Assembly (NCBI RefSeq): GCF_964656455.1
Contig: NC_135720.1
Coordinates: forward strand, 101,816,696-101,880,695
Length of the DNA: 64,000 nucleotides
Source: Halichoerus grypus
Taxonomy: Eukaryota > Chordata > Mammalia > Carnivora > Phocidae
Direction: 5' to 3'
The first letter of the stretch is position 1, and every line of letters begins with the position of its first letter. Shown in pieces: positions 33,291-44,479 of the stretch. A program made the translations under genes and the position numbers. The notes beneath the pieces are model-generated. The model did not search any database, was not told where the DNA came from, and saw only the letters and a list, made by a program, of their open reading frames with translations.

Positions 33291-33333
33291 CATGTGGCCT
33301 GGCAGAGATCTTCTCCTTGCTTTTGTTGGCAAC
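33291..33333 (-). CDS. ADGRF2: ADGRF2 small exon 2
   Basis: A 43-base exon with a TTTCTAG acceptor and a GTATGTTG donor. It encodes VANKSKEKISARPH plus the first base of a Gly codon, completed by GT from the next exon. The segment is hydrophilic and probably a linker between the signal peptide and the Cys-rich module. It is too short to find by length alone. Support comes from both splice sites, exact phase agreement on both sides, and its place in the same exon order as the sister receptor ADGRF4. Confidence 0.75.
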
Positions 33334-34611
33334 CTAGAAAGGGAAAATCAAAATCCACATGAAAACTAATTGTTGCAATGCCAGCCCAAGGATCCACTTT
33401 AGGCACAGACTAATGATGCCAGGCCGCCACCAACAGCCGAGACCATGAAGTATGTCATCATTTTGTCATCAGTCTGGACAGTTTTCTCTCCTGCTGCAAC
33501 TCAGCAGGATCCCTCCTTCCTCTCCAGCAAGAAGGACCAGCATTCTATCCAAGAAATACACCAAGAGCAGAGGTGGAATTACGTGGAAGCTAAAGGAGGC
33601 TAAGCTTTGGAATCTCTTGCTTGTATGGGCCCCTTCAAAAACACTGACAGAGGGTCCAGCAATGTGTTCACACGATCGTATATTTTATTAAATTTTCAAA
33701 GCAAAACAGTTTAACCATCTTCTGTTCGGACCACTACTTTTTGCCACTCCACTTTGCCTTCCTTCACACTCTCCCTCATTTTGGATGGATAGCACCAGAG
33801 AGGTTGTAGGTATTTATGGAATCTGGACAAGTAAAGGTTGAATTGGGGATCCATCTAGTTTGAACTTAATAGGATAGAGTTATGTAATTTGCAGCCATTT
33901 CCACATTACAATGGGGACATCGACATGTAAGTGGCATTCATTTTTAGAGTATTTACAATTCTTAAAAATATAGTATTTACAATGAGTCACAGAACGAGAA
34001 AATTCTAAGTGTTCTGGACACCTTGCAGCTCATATTTCAAAGAAACTTGTTAGATGCTTTCCCAAAATTGACAACAGACTTACATATTTACATGGCATTA
34101 CTAATAATGAAAGGGAGAAGCTGAAAGATATTTTTCTAAACTAGCAATAATAAAAAACAAATTTGATCAGCAATGCTGGAGGAAAAACTGAATAATCTTT
34201 CTATTTTCTCTACAGAAAAAAAAATATTATAAAATTATTGACATGCAAGTATGCAGCCAAAAATGTAGAGAAAAAGATGTGGGCAGTTTATTAATAAAAA
34301 TACTGTGATTTTACTGGGTTTATTACTGAATAATGCTGAGTAATTGCTGAATGTAAAACTCTTTAGCATTTCTAAATTTGTTGTAAAATTTGAAATTTAT
34401 TGTAATTACTTTCCTCAATTTAAGTAGACATTCACTTTTCCCTTAATTTTGTATTTGTAATTTTGTATTCCTGTTCTTTAAGGAAACCTCCTCCAAATCT
34501 AGGCTTCCCCCTATCATGAGCACTTCCCACTCTCCTGAGTAAAAACCCCTCTTCATCCCACCCATTCATATCAGACTGGAACCTTCACTGAGTGGCAGTC
34601 ACACATTGTTG

Positions 34612-34868
34612 TCAAGGGGTATACTCTGGGAACAGACCACCTGGGTTCAAATCCCAATACCACTACTTGAGACCTTGGAAAAGTTCATCTCTCTGGGCCT
34701 CAGTTCCATTATCCGTAAAGTAGGGTAAGAATGATAGTATTATAATTGTGTGATACCTCAGAGCACTTTAATGAAGAATAAATGAGATCATCCTATGGAA
34801 AACACTTAGAATGGGGCCTGGAATATTGTAAGCGGTATTTAAGACTTAGCTCCCATTATTACTCTCTG
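34612..34868 (+). mobile_element. MIR, nearly full length
   Basis: GACCACCTGGGTTCAAATCC, CTCTGGGCCTCAGTTCCATTATCC, GAATAAATGAGATCATCC and TGGGGCCTGGAATATTGTAAGC follow the MIR order. Confidence 0.85.
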
Positions 34869-34894
34869 AATAGGGACTTACTGAATATCTATGA

Positions 34895-35180
34895 CATACA
34901 AAGCTCAAGTTTGTCCCTCCCAAGTCTTTCCTGATCCAGTTCTAAATGATACATCCTTCTCTCTCTCTGGCTCCTGTAAGATTTATTATATATACCACTA
35001 TAGCACTCATTCAATGCTTTGTATATATGCACATAGTCACTTACCTGCTCTTTACTATCTAACCATTTTTATATGCACGTATTATCTTTTCAGTTAAATT
35101 GTATGTTCCTTAAGAACATGGGTTGTGTGTTGTATCCTTTACATCCCCCGAAGTAGCTAGTTCTGTGTCTCACATGTTTG
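34895..35180 (+). mobile_element. L2 3' part
   Basis: CAAGTCTTTCCTGATCCAGT, CACTATAGCACTCATTCAAT and GTATGTTCCTTAAGAACATGGGTTG match the L2 3' region. Confidence 0.6.
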
Positions 35181-36699
35181 TGTGTATGTGTACGTATTAA
35201 CATGTATGTATATACTGACATGTGCATACATGTATGTGTTTGTGTGTGTGCGAAGAGAGAACGGAAAGGAGACTGAAATTTCCTGTTTTTGTGCCAGAAG
35301 TTTGCTCTCTAGTGGCTAGGAAGAGCCGTGGTCCAATTCTCCAACTTGCATTCCAAGATCTACACCACTAGGGAAGGACCTAGAAACGCAGTGACTTAGC
35401 TATGTGAGTAACACGTGGAGTTCATGTCCCTTTCCCCTTCAAAATATTGTTTCTCTCTATGTTATCAAGAAACAAGCCCGAATCTTCCATTTTCTCTACC
35501 AATAAGAATTTATGGAAAATCTGAATTGAGCATTTAGGGTCTGTTCAAGGGGAAGAAGGTATCACCGAGGATTCGTGAAATACAATGTCCTTCAAAGCAC
35601 TGATGTAAAAAGACTTCTCGTTTCACAGTCTAGAGATCCAAGCCTTATTATATACCTAGAAGACTTAAAGGCTTTTGACCCAACAAGAATAATAAAATGG
35701 CATTTTTTGCATTTTGAAAGACCTTTTTATTTTATAGGTAAGGAAGATGAGTCTTTGATAGAAGAGGTGACTTATGAGGCCACGCAGGGGGTTCCTCTTA
35801 GAGCTGGGTCTAGAACACAGCTCTTCTCAATCCTATGACACTGCCCTTTCCACCAAGTCAGCCCACGTGCAAGGACGTAGGGTGTGGGGAAGTGATGCCC
35901 TAAACCCATCTTGAGAGGGCCATGGTCCCTAATACACCACAATAAAGCACTTCAAAGTGAACAACTCTGGATAACCCTTGGCCCATTAAACAGAACCTCC
36001 TGAAGTCACATTATATTAATCAGATATGTGGGCAGAAGACCATGGTGTGCTATTTACAGGGAATTCTGGAAACCCTGTCTTCTTAAGTGAAGGACCTGAT
36101 TTGCCTCTTCCCAATTAACTTGCCAAAGTACATCCACATCCAATTCCTCCTGGTCATTTCACTTCTAGGCTGGCCTCCAGTATGAGCCCCTTCAGCTTCA
36201 GACATCTGCAATCTTCAGCAGAATACTATGAAAAAGACCCTTTGGAAACCTGTAATCTGCTAAACCTGAGAAGTGGCCTGAGTGAGAAGGGAGGTCAGGA
36301 GAGGGGTAGCACCCAGAAGCTCAGCATCCAGCAACTTGTACATTGAGAAGAAAAGTATGGAATGTTTGTAAGGTGGTCCCCAATAACCAAGAAAACAAAA
36401 CCAACATCCCAGACTCTGTCTACTCTCCACGTTCTGTCTTGTGGGAAAATATGGATGAGGAAATGAAGAGGGGAAGGAGAACCAAGTTGTGGGGTTGGGA
36501 TGCTTTCTGGAAGAAGTCTTTCCGAAGGAGTCTTTAGCCTGTCCCAAAAGCAAGGCACCAGCTCAATGCTGGGGAGAAGGGGAGTCGTAGAGAAAACTCC
36601 CAGCCAGTGGCGCACTACTTAAAATGTAAAGTAAGTATCATTTGGAAACTCCTACAAAGAATTTCCAAAGTCATTCTTTCCTAAGGAGGCTTCTGCTAA

Positions 36700-36905
36700 G
36701 AAGGCACATAATACAATGGAAAGAACAAGAAGCAGAATCTAAAGAAACAGGGGTCCTGCCTTGGTGGTCCTGTGGCTGGATCAGTATGTAACCTCAAGAA
36801 AATCACATTCCACGACATGGGCCTCAGTTTCCTTCTCATGTAAGAGATGGAGCTTCACCAGTTGATCTCAAAGCTCCCTTCCAGATCTTGTAGTCCAATA
36901 ATAAT
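36700..36905 (+). mobile_element. MIR
   Basis: GTAACCTCAAGAAAATCACATTCC and GGGCCTCAGTTTCCTTCTCATG are MIR core. Ends at an (AAT)n run (36897-36912). Confidence 0.65.
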
Positions 36906-37655
36906 AATAATTTGATATTCCCAAGAATATCAAAGTAGTTTTATGTCTCTCTCTCCATCTATCTATCTCAATGATCCTCCACACCTTATTTTAAGTAAGT
37001 AACTGTTAAGGACATTAAAATGACTTATGGTATGAGGGAAAATATTCTAGAGAGCGTCATAGGGCTCACTGCCCCAACAAAATTTACAACCAGTACATTG
37101 CTACAAACTTCATCCCAGTTAAACCTTGATTAACCATTGACTATCTGAGGGGCTCACTCCTCCTTCCGGCCCATCCATTGCGTTCACTCTCAGGATTCTC
37201 AAAGAGATCTCATTTTGGGTGGGACAATGCTTCATTGAGCCAGACCATTCCTAGGTCCTGCCCACTAACTGCCATTAAGTATCTCCCAGTCACTGTGACA
37301 CCCCCTCACCACCCCCACATCTTCATGTGCCTCCACGGAAATAGCACTCCCCTGGTTATGAGCAATGACAATCTTCACCATCAAAGGATATGAGAAAAAA
37401 AAGGAGTTTATCAACCTCAAATCATTTGAGCCTCATTGCATCTCAGGAACTCATAGGAAAAAATCAAAGAGAAAATAGTTTGAGGCTATTAGCCAAAGTG
37501 GGTTTTGGATACCTGTCATTGCAGGTAACTTCTTCTGGCTGGACGACTGCCTTCTCCCTCCACTTGAGCACAGATAAGTAGGAGCTGCTTCACAGATGGG
37601 CTTTCGCTTCCATTGCTTTCCCACCAGCCTTCTCCTCCCACCTCCCTTTTCTTAC

Positions 37656-37756
37656 CTGGCATAACATCCTGCAAGACTCTGTGGGCAAAAGAAACACGAA
37701 GCAGTACAGCCAAAGCATGTGAGTCATCATCTTCCACGTAGCTGCCTTTCTTGCTT
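37656..37756 (-). CDS. ADGRF2: ADGRF2 first coding exon: start codon and signal peptide
   Basis: Coding part is 37730-37656. It starts at tandem ATGs and encodes MMTHMLWLYCFVFLLPTESC followed by RMLCQ. This is a short N-region, a hydrophobic core (LWLYCFVFLL) and a plausible cleavage site near TES/C, as expected for the secreted N-terminus of an adhesion receptor. The exon ends CAG at 37656 before the donor GTAAGAAAAG. Upstream of the ATG a pyrimidine-rich TTTTTCTAG acceptor places the exon start at about 37756, giving about 26 bases of 5' UTR, so at least one noncoding exon should lie at higher coordinates. The second in-frame Met (three bases on) or Met5 could also initiate. The phase-0 join to the next exon gives LCQ-VANKSKEK. 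Confidence 0.8.
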
Positions 37757-39447
37757 CTAGAAAAATTAATGAAAAAGCAAAGTGTCTCCAATCTGAAGCT
37801 TTTGAAGCTTCTCCCTGCAGACCCAGTCAACCTGTAAGTCTAGGTTCTGTCCTTCGTGCGGTCAACTCAGACTTCTCTGCCCCACAGGTGGCTTCCCTGT
37901 GGCCTCCCATCGATCACGGGGAGGCTGCAGGTGTGAGTAACAGTTGGACCCGGGAAGCGCAGGCAATGGGATACCTCCTGTGGGAATCCCTCCAAAGGAA
38001 GCTGCCTGCTGGGCTGCAGTGAATAATAGCCCGTGTTCAGGCAACCAGAATGATGGTTCACTCCCTGGGTTAGGCAGGCCTGAGAAACGTGTGGGTGGCT
38101 ACGGTAGCAGGTGAGCTGGGGTTCCTATGTGCAAACTCAGCCCAGAAATATCTTGGGAAGGAGAGTAGGCTCCAGGCTTGGCCCGTGATCCTCACTCCCA
38201 CCTGACACCAGAGCTGTATTTTCATAGGTAGGTATCAAACTTCAAAACTGATCTTAGCCAAGTCCTGACATTGTGATTTCTGTCCAAATTGATGTCAAAA
38301 CTGAAATGGTTCCTTGGCACCTAGAACATTGCTGGACACATGGTGGGCCCACGATATGCTCATTATAGAAAGAGGAAAGGAGGGAGGGAGGGGAGGCGGT
38401 TAGGAAGAGCTGACGATTTGTATCAGGTCCATGCTCTGTAGAGGACTCACGTAAGTTGAATTTTTTTAGTATTAAATTTTAATAATTTTAATATTTTTCA
38501 TTTTGAGTGAAATCCTCTTTGAACGGTATTTGATGTTTCTCTGCTTTTAGATGGAAGTCTTCAGAGGACTTGGTGTCATCAACAAAGGCCAGGAGCTTTT
38601 GCAATGGTCGATGTTTGCTATTTGACCATTTTTAGCCAAAAAGGAGTAGCCTTTCTCCCAATCATGCATAATTCTACAGCAAACAATACCATTATTTTAA
38701 AGACTAGGCAAAATGTCTTTTTAACCATATTTCCCGCAGTGAAATATTTACCTCACTGAAATCCAATGACTATTTAAAATATTTTACATTGCCTGTTTCA
38801 GCCTGTTGTTAACAGGGTTTTCCGGAGGTCCATAGTTCTTTAAGCACAAGGATTACTTTGTTGCTTATCACTTTCTAATGTATTTAGTAGCAACCCAGAC
38901 AGACACACAGTTTCAAGTAGATTTCAGTCAGGTTGGCTTCCTTTTCTCCAACTTACATCTTTCAAAGGGATAAAAATCCAGTATGAAAATCACCAAAGTG
39001 ACTTACCACAATCATCACCAATGCAGTTACTGCTTTGGGTAAAATCATCAAAATTAGAAAGAAATTAAAGCCACTGATGAATTTGTTGACATATTTTCAT
39101 AAAATCTGAGCATGAGTCCATGTTTTTCTGAATTACATTAATTTTACATTAAAATTCTCATCATACAGAATGTTTTCTCTTTAAAACTCCTTTAAAAAAA
39201 AAGATTTAAGGAATGATAGAAGACAACAAACTTTTGAAGGGTTAGCACTGCTCTGCCCAGACCCTCAAACAGATTTTTTAAAAGGGCTGGGAAGAAGTTG
39301 AATGATTAGATCAGGTGGATGAATCAATATGAAATCTTTGTTTGCTTAAAAAGTTTAAGGTGTCATATTGAAAAAAATATTTTATTGTCCTGTTGCTTTA
39401 AATTTTAAACGTAGTTGTTTTAATTTTATCAAAATGCATTTTGATTA
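37757..39447. other. No gene recognised; upstream flank of the ADGRF2 coding start
   Basis: Contains a short L2/MIR-like piece (38315-38375, TAGAACATTGCTGGACACATGG). A noncoding first exon of ADGRF2 may lie here or further right, but I cannot identify one. Confidence 0.35.
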
Positions 39448-39645
39448 GGGGCGCCTGGGTGGCTCAGTCGTTAAGCATCTGCCTTTGGCTCAGGTCATGA
39501 TCTCAGGGTCCTAGGATTGAGCCCCGCATCGGGCTCCTTGCTCTGCAGGAAGCCTGCTTCTCCCTCTCCCGCTCCCTCTGCTTGTATTCCCTCTCTCGCT
39601 GTCTCTCTCTCTGTCAAATAAATAAATAAAATCTTAAAAAAAAAT
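39448..39645 (+). mobile_element. SINEC, young, perfect 17-bp duplication
   Basis: GGGGCGCCTGGGTGGCTCAG start, arctoid body, AAATAAATAAATAAAATC tail. AAAATGCATTTTGATTA occurs at 39431-39447 and again at 39646-39662 with no mismatch. Confidence 0.96.
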
Positions 39646-39662
39646 AAAATGCATTTTGATTA

Positions 39663-41410
39663 ATTGTTTTTTATGCATGGCAAAATGAGCACTTTGTGCT
39701 TTATGTGGTAATGACCTTCACAGACTTTACGGTAGGGACTTTTTTGATAGTTGTGCTACTATTAAAATTTTGGAGCCCAGAATTTCCTAGCAACTTCTTT
39801 GCTATCTGGGACTAGCTTGTCATAGAAGAACTGAGGACCATAACTCTAGAATGCTATCTTTGTGCAAGTTTCAACAACAGTGGGACTCTAGGTGCATTTT
39901 GAACTTTTTCTTAATTCTTTTAACTGGAAGAAACATTTTCTAAGGTTGGCTTTGTTGGTATTTTGCTTATAAAACTGCTCTTTAAGTAAAGTGGACTGAA
40001 ATAAAATCAATTTTCTTCCAGACTTGTTGACATTAAGCCATAATCATTAGTTCTTTTTCCAGTCCCTTGAAAGCAAAAAGTTTGGAAGAAGCCAAAAGTA
40101 TCATGGCAAGACAGCAGCAGGAATCCAATCTTTGACCCCCCGCCCCCAACCCCCACGCCACCCACCTCCTTCCCATTTTCTTTTGAAAAGCCTCAGGTCT
40201 CTAATGGTTCAGACCTCCCTCGCCTGCTCACCCCACACCTTTCTGCAGTGCAAGGGTAGCCGGAGTGTAACTCTTCTCTCTCAAAAAAATGTTCAAAAAT
40301 GTTGGTTTCATGTATCCCAAGCCAAAAAAAAAAAAAAAAAAAATTCATTACAGACATTCATTTCAGGAAAGGCTTATCTCTCAAGAACATACCACCTGAA
40401 AAAACAGTTACCTCATGCGATTCACACCAAAAAATCATGAAGCAATTACATCAGCGCTGACATTTCACAAAGTAAAATGTGCCAAATACAAAATGTTACA
40501 ATTTTTTTCAGGGAAGAAGACATGTCCCTTCTCCTTTATAAAGAAGAAGAAGGAGGCGGTGGAGGAGAACAGTAGAGTATACGGGTACTGTGGCTAGATC
40601 GGCAGACATCCTATTTCCAAACATCCAAACTAGAATATGTTTTCCCATTCTCTGCTGTCTGCTTTCCAAATCTGAAAAAGGTGCCTAAGATGTTCATGTA
40701 TGTGTTTATTCAACAAACACAAAATGAGCTCCCAGCTTCCAAGCGACGTCCTAACAGCTCGAAATTAAACAACCACAAGGATAACTTCTTTCCCTGTCTG
40801 CTCACCACCTCAGGGAAGCCACAGGCTAATGAGGCTTCTAAAGCAGCTCCAAGGGTTTGGGAACTTGGATGGGCTTTGCTCCCTAGAGACCTGTGGACTC
40901 TAGAAGTCAAAGCTACTCAAATCAGCATCAGGGCAAGAATTCCAAAGTGCCAGACTTCGCCTATCGATTCTCGTCTACGTTAACAATTTAATTTCGACAT
41001 AGCTCTTCCTCTCTCTATGTCAGATTCCTTCACCCCAAAGCCACGTGGTTGACTGGCAGCAGGCACAGCTCACTAATGAAAGACAAAGCAGGCAGAAAAC
41101 AAGCAGGGGAGCTGCATGCTGGGGCGTGTTCTGTGGATGGCCCCATCAGAAACAAACAGGGCTTAATTTAAACACACACTCACACACGTAAGCGAGAGAG
41201 ACCAGAGCAATTTTATAGGGTGATTTTGGAGAAAAACTCTACAACTTGAACCCTGAAATCTTGATTAGGAAAACACAAAAGTATTGGAACACGATTCATG
41301 GCAATCACAAACAAAATAAACAAAACTCCAGACAGAACTTTATCAGCCACTCAGGAGTATTTCAATCCCCAGCTCTGTCAGCTGACAGTCTACGGCTAGC
41401 ACTTGCAGCA
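39663..41410. other. No gene recognised
   Basis: Unique-looking DNA with a poly-A run at 40325-40342. Frames at 40132-40440 and 40681-40983 have no family resemblance. Confidence 0.4.
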
Positions 41411-41574
41411 ATTTTTTTTAAATTTTTTTATTGTTATGTTAATCACCATACATTACATCATTAGTTTTAGATGTAGTGTTCCATGATTCATTGTTTGTGC
41501 ATAACACCCAGTGCTCCATGCAGTACGTGCCCTCTTTAATACCCATCACCAAGCTAACCCATCCTCCCACCCCA
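41411..41574 (-). mobile_element. Carnivore L1 3'-end, 5'-truncated
   Basis: Poly-T then ATTGTTATGTTAATCACCAT, GATGTAGTGTTCCATGATTC and CCCAGTGCTCCATGCAGTAC, which is the antisense 3' end of carnivore-specific L1. Cut off after about 160 bases. Confidence 0.85.
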
Positions 41575-41799
41575 TAATTGGGTTTTGTAGCAAATTGCTG
41601 AGGCTCCCAATGAGATCTGCAAAATACTATCAAAGTTCCCAAACAGTGGGAATACACTTTCAATGTATCCAGGGGTGGATGATCCTTTGTGTCTGTCATT
41701 TCTCCATCCCGCTGTTTTACCTCTAGTCAATCACCAACTCCATCCCTCCCACCTGAATGCAGACATCATGGAAGGCAAGAAGAGAATAAAACAAATAGT

Positions 41800-41978
41800 T
41801 ATTGTCTATTTACTCTGCGTCAGGCTTATGTCCGCATTAACTCTTTTAATGTCATCAGGTAGTTCTGTGAGACTGAAGTGACTTTCACGATGTTCCAAAA
41901 TTAAGGGGCTAAAAATTGACCCCGCCGAACTTCACGGGTACTAAGTAGCATATTTGGGATTTGAACTCAGGTCTGTGA
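41800..41978 (-). mobile_element. MIR-like fragment followed by poly-T
   Basis: GGGATTTGAACTCAGGTCTG and the decayed core before it match an antisense MIR. A pure T run occupies 41979-42001. Confidence 0.55.
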
Positions 41979-42221
41979 TTTTTTTTTTTTTTTTTTTTTT
42001 TGGTATGTCATATGGCTTTTCTGATAGGAGAAAGAGCTGATCTTTGTATGGGGTTAATTCTTTCAGAACAGTTTCACATGTAACTTTCATCTTGACATCA
42101 TAAAATTTTATGAGCTGGGCAGGTTCTTTTAACTACATCATTCTGTCCCATCCTCCTTCTTGTCCTGAAGATGTAAAAAGACTGAAATGCTGATCACCAT
42201 CTCCAGGGGGGGAAAAAATAA

Positions 42222-42261
42222 TGATAGATAGATAGATAGATAGATAGATGATAGATAGATG
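42222..42261 (+). repeat. (GATA)n microsatellite
   Basis: ATGATAGATAGATAGATAGA and continuing units with one ATGATAG break. Confidence 0.95.
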
Positions 42262-42589
42262 AAAGAGATCGAAGTTTAAATAACCTTAACTAACTAAGTA
42301 GAATTGCCTTCAGAATTCCTTCTGTCTTTTTCCTGAGTCATGTCCCCTGCTGTGCCCAGATGTTCAGGTCTCACTTTTGGCTCCAGTCTAGAATCTCCCT
42401 CCTTGGACAAAGCTTCTCACTCTGAAGCAAACTGTCCCACATCAAGGGCCTCCTTTCCTAGGTCTTGGTCCTTCAGAATTCGTTTGACTGACAAGAAGGA
42501 ACAGTTAATAAGATAAGCTGACTTGCAGTGATGTGAAAATGAATACAAATGGTTTTGTGATTTAGTCATCCCAGATAAGCACTGCAACA

Positions 42590-42960
42590 CTTCTGGGAAT
42601 CTATCGTATAGAAATAACTTATACAGGAAAACAGCATGCTACGCAAAGTTGCTGATGGCAGATTTGTATATACAGTAGCAGAAAAAGTATGGAAGCAGTG
42701 TAAATGTCAAACAATAATGAAAGGAATAGGAAATTATGATAAATCTTATATAAATCTGTGATAAATCTATATAAAAATCTATGATAAATCTATATATATA
42801 TGATAAATCTATATAAACATTAAAAAACATTCATGAAGAGGTTTGATAATATATTAGTATGAGGTAGCAGTATTACATATATATATTTATTAATATATTA
42901 AATATTATGATTATAACATTATATAATATTAATGGGAAAATTAGTCAATAAGGTGCTCTC
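42590..42960 (+). mobile_element. L1M 3' fragment with an AT-rich expansion
   Basis: CACTTCTGGGAATCTATCGT and AGCAGTGTAAATGTCAAACAATAATG fit the L1 ORF2 3' region. Within it, GATAAATCTATATA-type units are repeated (42735-42820). Confidence 0.55.
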
Positions 42961-42978
42961 TTAAAAATATGCACATCT

Positions 42979-43173
42979 GGGCGAATGGGTGGCTCAGTCG
43001 TTAAGCATCTGTCTTCAGCTCAGGTCATGATCCCAGGGTTTTGGGATCAAGCCCCACATCGGGATCCCTGCTCCACGGGAAGCCTGCTTCTCCCTCTCCC
43101 ACTCCCCCTGCTTGTGTTCCCTCTCTCGCTGTCCCTCTCTCTGTTGAAAAATAAATAAAATCTTTAAAAAAAT
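42979..43173 (+). mobile_element. SINEC
   Basis: GGGCGAATGGGTGGCTCAG start, arctoid body, AAATAAATAAAATC tail. ATATGCACATCT flanks it at 42967-42978 and 43174-43185. Confidence 0.93.
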
Positions 43174-43608
43174 ATATGCACATCTATAGAAAAACAGTGG
43201 TGGGATTTCTCAGTTAAGATGTTTGATTGGAAATGAATCATAGAATGTTTCCCCCAACACTAACAAAATATTGAAAAAATAGCAAAAACTTCACTAATTG
43301 AAAAAAAATGAGAGAAGGGGCAGAACTTAAGGGAACAACTTCAAAAACTCTTAAAGAAGTGGAAAATTTTGAAATGGAGTAGAATGTAGAAGCAGAGCAC
43401 AGCTCCTAAACTTTATCTTTCTTTTCTCTTCCCCTTTTAGTCAAACTAGAGTGGAAAAAAATCTTCAGAAATCTCATTAGTACCCAAAAATATAGAAAGA
43501 AGCACAATGCGAGAATCCTTTATTTCTTCTGTTTTAACGGGAGAAATTTTCAAATTGGATGTTAGCAATAGATTGTATATGGAGAAGGGAAATTATGACT
43601 GATGGGAT

Positions 43609-43609
43609 T

Positions 43610-43650
<41 letters not shown>

Positions 43651-43651
43651 A
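43609..43651 (+). repeat. (CT)n(CA)n compound microsatellite
   Basis: A CT run followed directly by a CA run. Confidence 0.95.
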
Positions 43652-43708
43652 AATCAGTTCAAGCTATGATTTTTTTTATTACATATCAGCTTCAAAAAGA
43701 AATGATAA

Positions 43709-43900
43709 GGGGCACCTGGGTGGCTCAGTCGTTGAGCATCTGCCTTCGGCTCAGGTCATAATCCCAGGGTCCTGGGATCAAGCCCCACATCGGGCTCCCT
43801 GCTCTGCGGGAAGCCTGCTTCTCCCTCTCCCACTCCTCCTGCTTGTGTTCCCTCTCTCGCTGTGTCTCTCTCTGTCAAATAAATAAAACCTTAAAAAAAA
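43709..43900 (+). mobile_element. SINEC, young, perfect 15-bp duplication
   Basis: GGGGCACCTGGGTGGCTCAG start, arctoid body (CTCCTGCTTGTGTTCCCTCT), AAATAAATAAAACC tail with poly-A. AAAAAGAAATGATAA is at 43694-43708 and 43901-43915. Confidence 0.95.
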
Positions 43901-43966
43901 AAAAAAGAAATGATAAAATAACAGATTAAGATAAAACCCCCAAAATCAAAATATCAAGAAATTCAT

Positions 43967-44000
43967 GGGATGCCTGGCTCAGCCGGTTGGGTGTCTGGAA
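43967..44000 (+). mobile_element. SINEC head fragment
   Basis: GGGATGCCTGGCTCAGCCGG then TTGGGTGTCTGG: about 34 bases of the tRNA-like head only, 50 bases after the previous SINEC. Confidence 0.6.
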
Positions 44001-44159
44001 TACCATTTAATCATTAACAATGGCTTTTTCTGGTGTCAGAATTGGGCATTGTTTCTCGTATTTTTATCCTCTAAATTTCCTGCTCTCTTTGAATTGCTTT
44101 ACCATAAGCATATATTATTCCTACCAAAACAAAGGAATGGTTTAAAAGGAGGGAGTGAG

Positions 44160-44300
44160 TAGACCAGAACCAAATATAGCAACATATTAACAGCAGGTGT
44201 TTCTGGAGATGGGCATGTGGATGATTTTTTACTTTCATCTTTACCAAGGTTTTTCTAATTTCTAAATTTTTTTTTAAGGAAACATAAATAAAAACACTGG
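44160..44300 (+). mobile_element. L1M 3'-UTR fragment
   Basis: AGCAGGTGTTTCTGGAGATGGG, GGATGATTTTTTACTTTC and TTCTAATTTCTAAATTT resemble the ancient L1 3' end. Confidence 0.45.
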
Positions 44301-44479
44301 AAGGACACCAAAGTATTAGCAACTACAAAAAAAGGATAGAATAATTTTCCACATACTCTTCTTTCTCTATATATAGAGTATACATACAGATATATAGAGA
44401 GTATACATACAGATACATATAGAATATATTTTTTACAAATAATTAGATTTATAATTGGAAAAAATAAGCTTTTTAACAT

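Larger units (their letters stand above)
33334..37655 (-). other. ADGRF2: ADGRF2 intron 1 (4.3 kb)
   Basis: Holds MIR (34612-34868), L2 (34895-35180), a GTAT-rich stretch (35175-35260) and another MIR (36700-36905). No extra in-frame exon is needed: the flanking exons join in phase. Confidence 0.6.
27371..37756 (-). other. ADGRF2: ADGRF2 (GPR111)-like adhesion GPCR gene, five coding exons
   Basis: The gene is read on the minus strand. Five coding exons are joined by consensus GT/AG introns of about 4.3, 0.7, 2.2 and 1.1 kb. Exon lengths in coding bases are 75, 43, 152, 234 and 1362. The phases agree at every junction, giving one open frame of 622 codons to the last donor. Order of parts: signal peptide (1-20), Cys-rich segment (about 40-80), GAIN-like region (about 90-390), GPS (CKC to TSFSILMS), then a 7TM domain of secretin/adhesion type. 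Family knowledge: ADGRF2 is an orphan receptor of adhesion subfamily VI, clustered with ADGRF1, F4 and F5. The choice of ADGRF2 over ADGRF4 rests on remembered similarity in the GAIN and 7TM parts (KSEERRTQCVGWHS, SKLFTSFSILMSPHILES) and is fairly strong. No stop or frameshift is seen in the five exons. The 5' noncoding exon(s) and promoter were not located. Confidence 0.85.
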
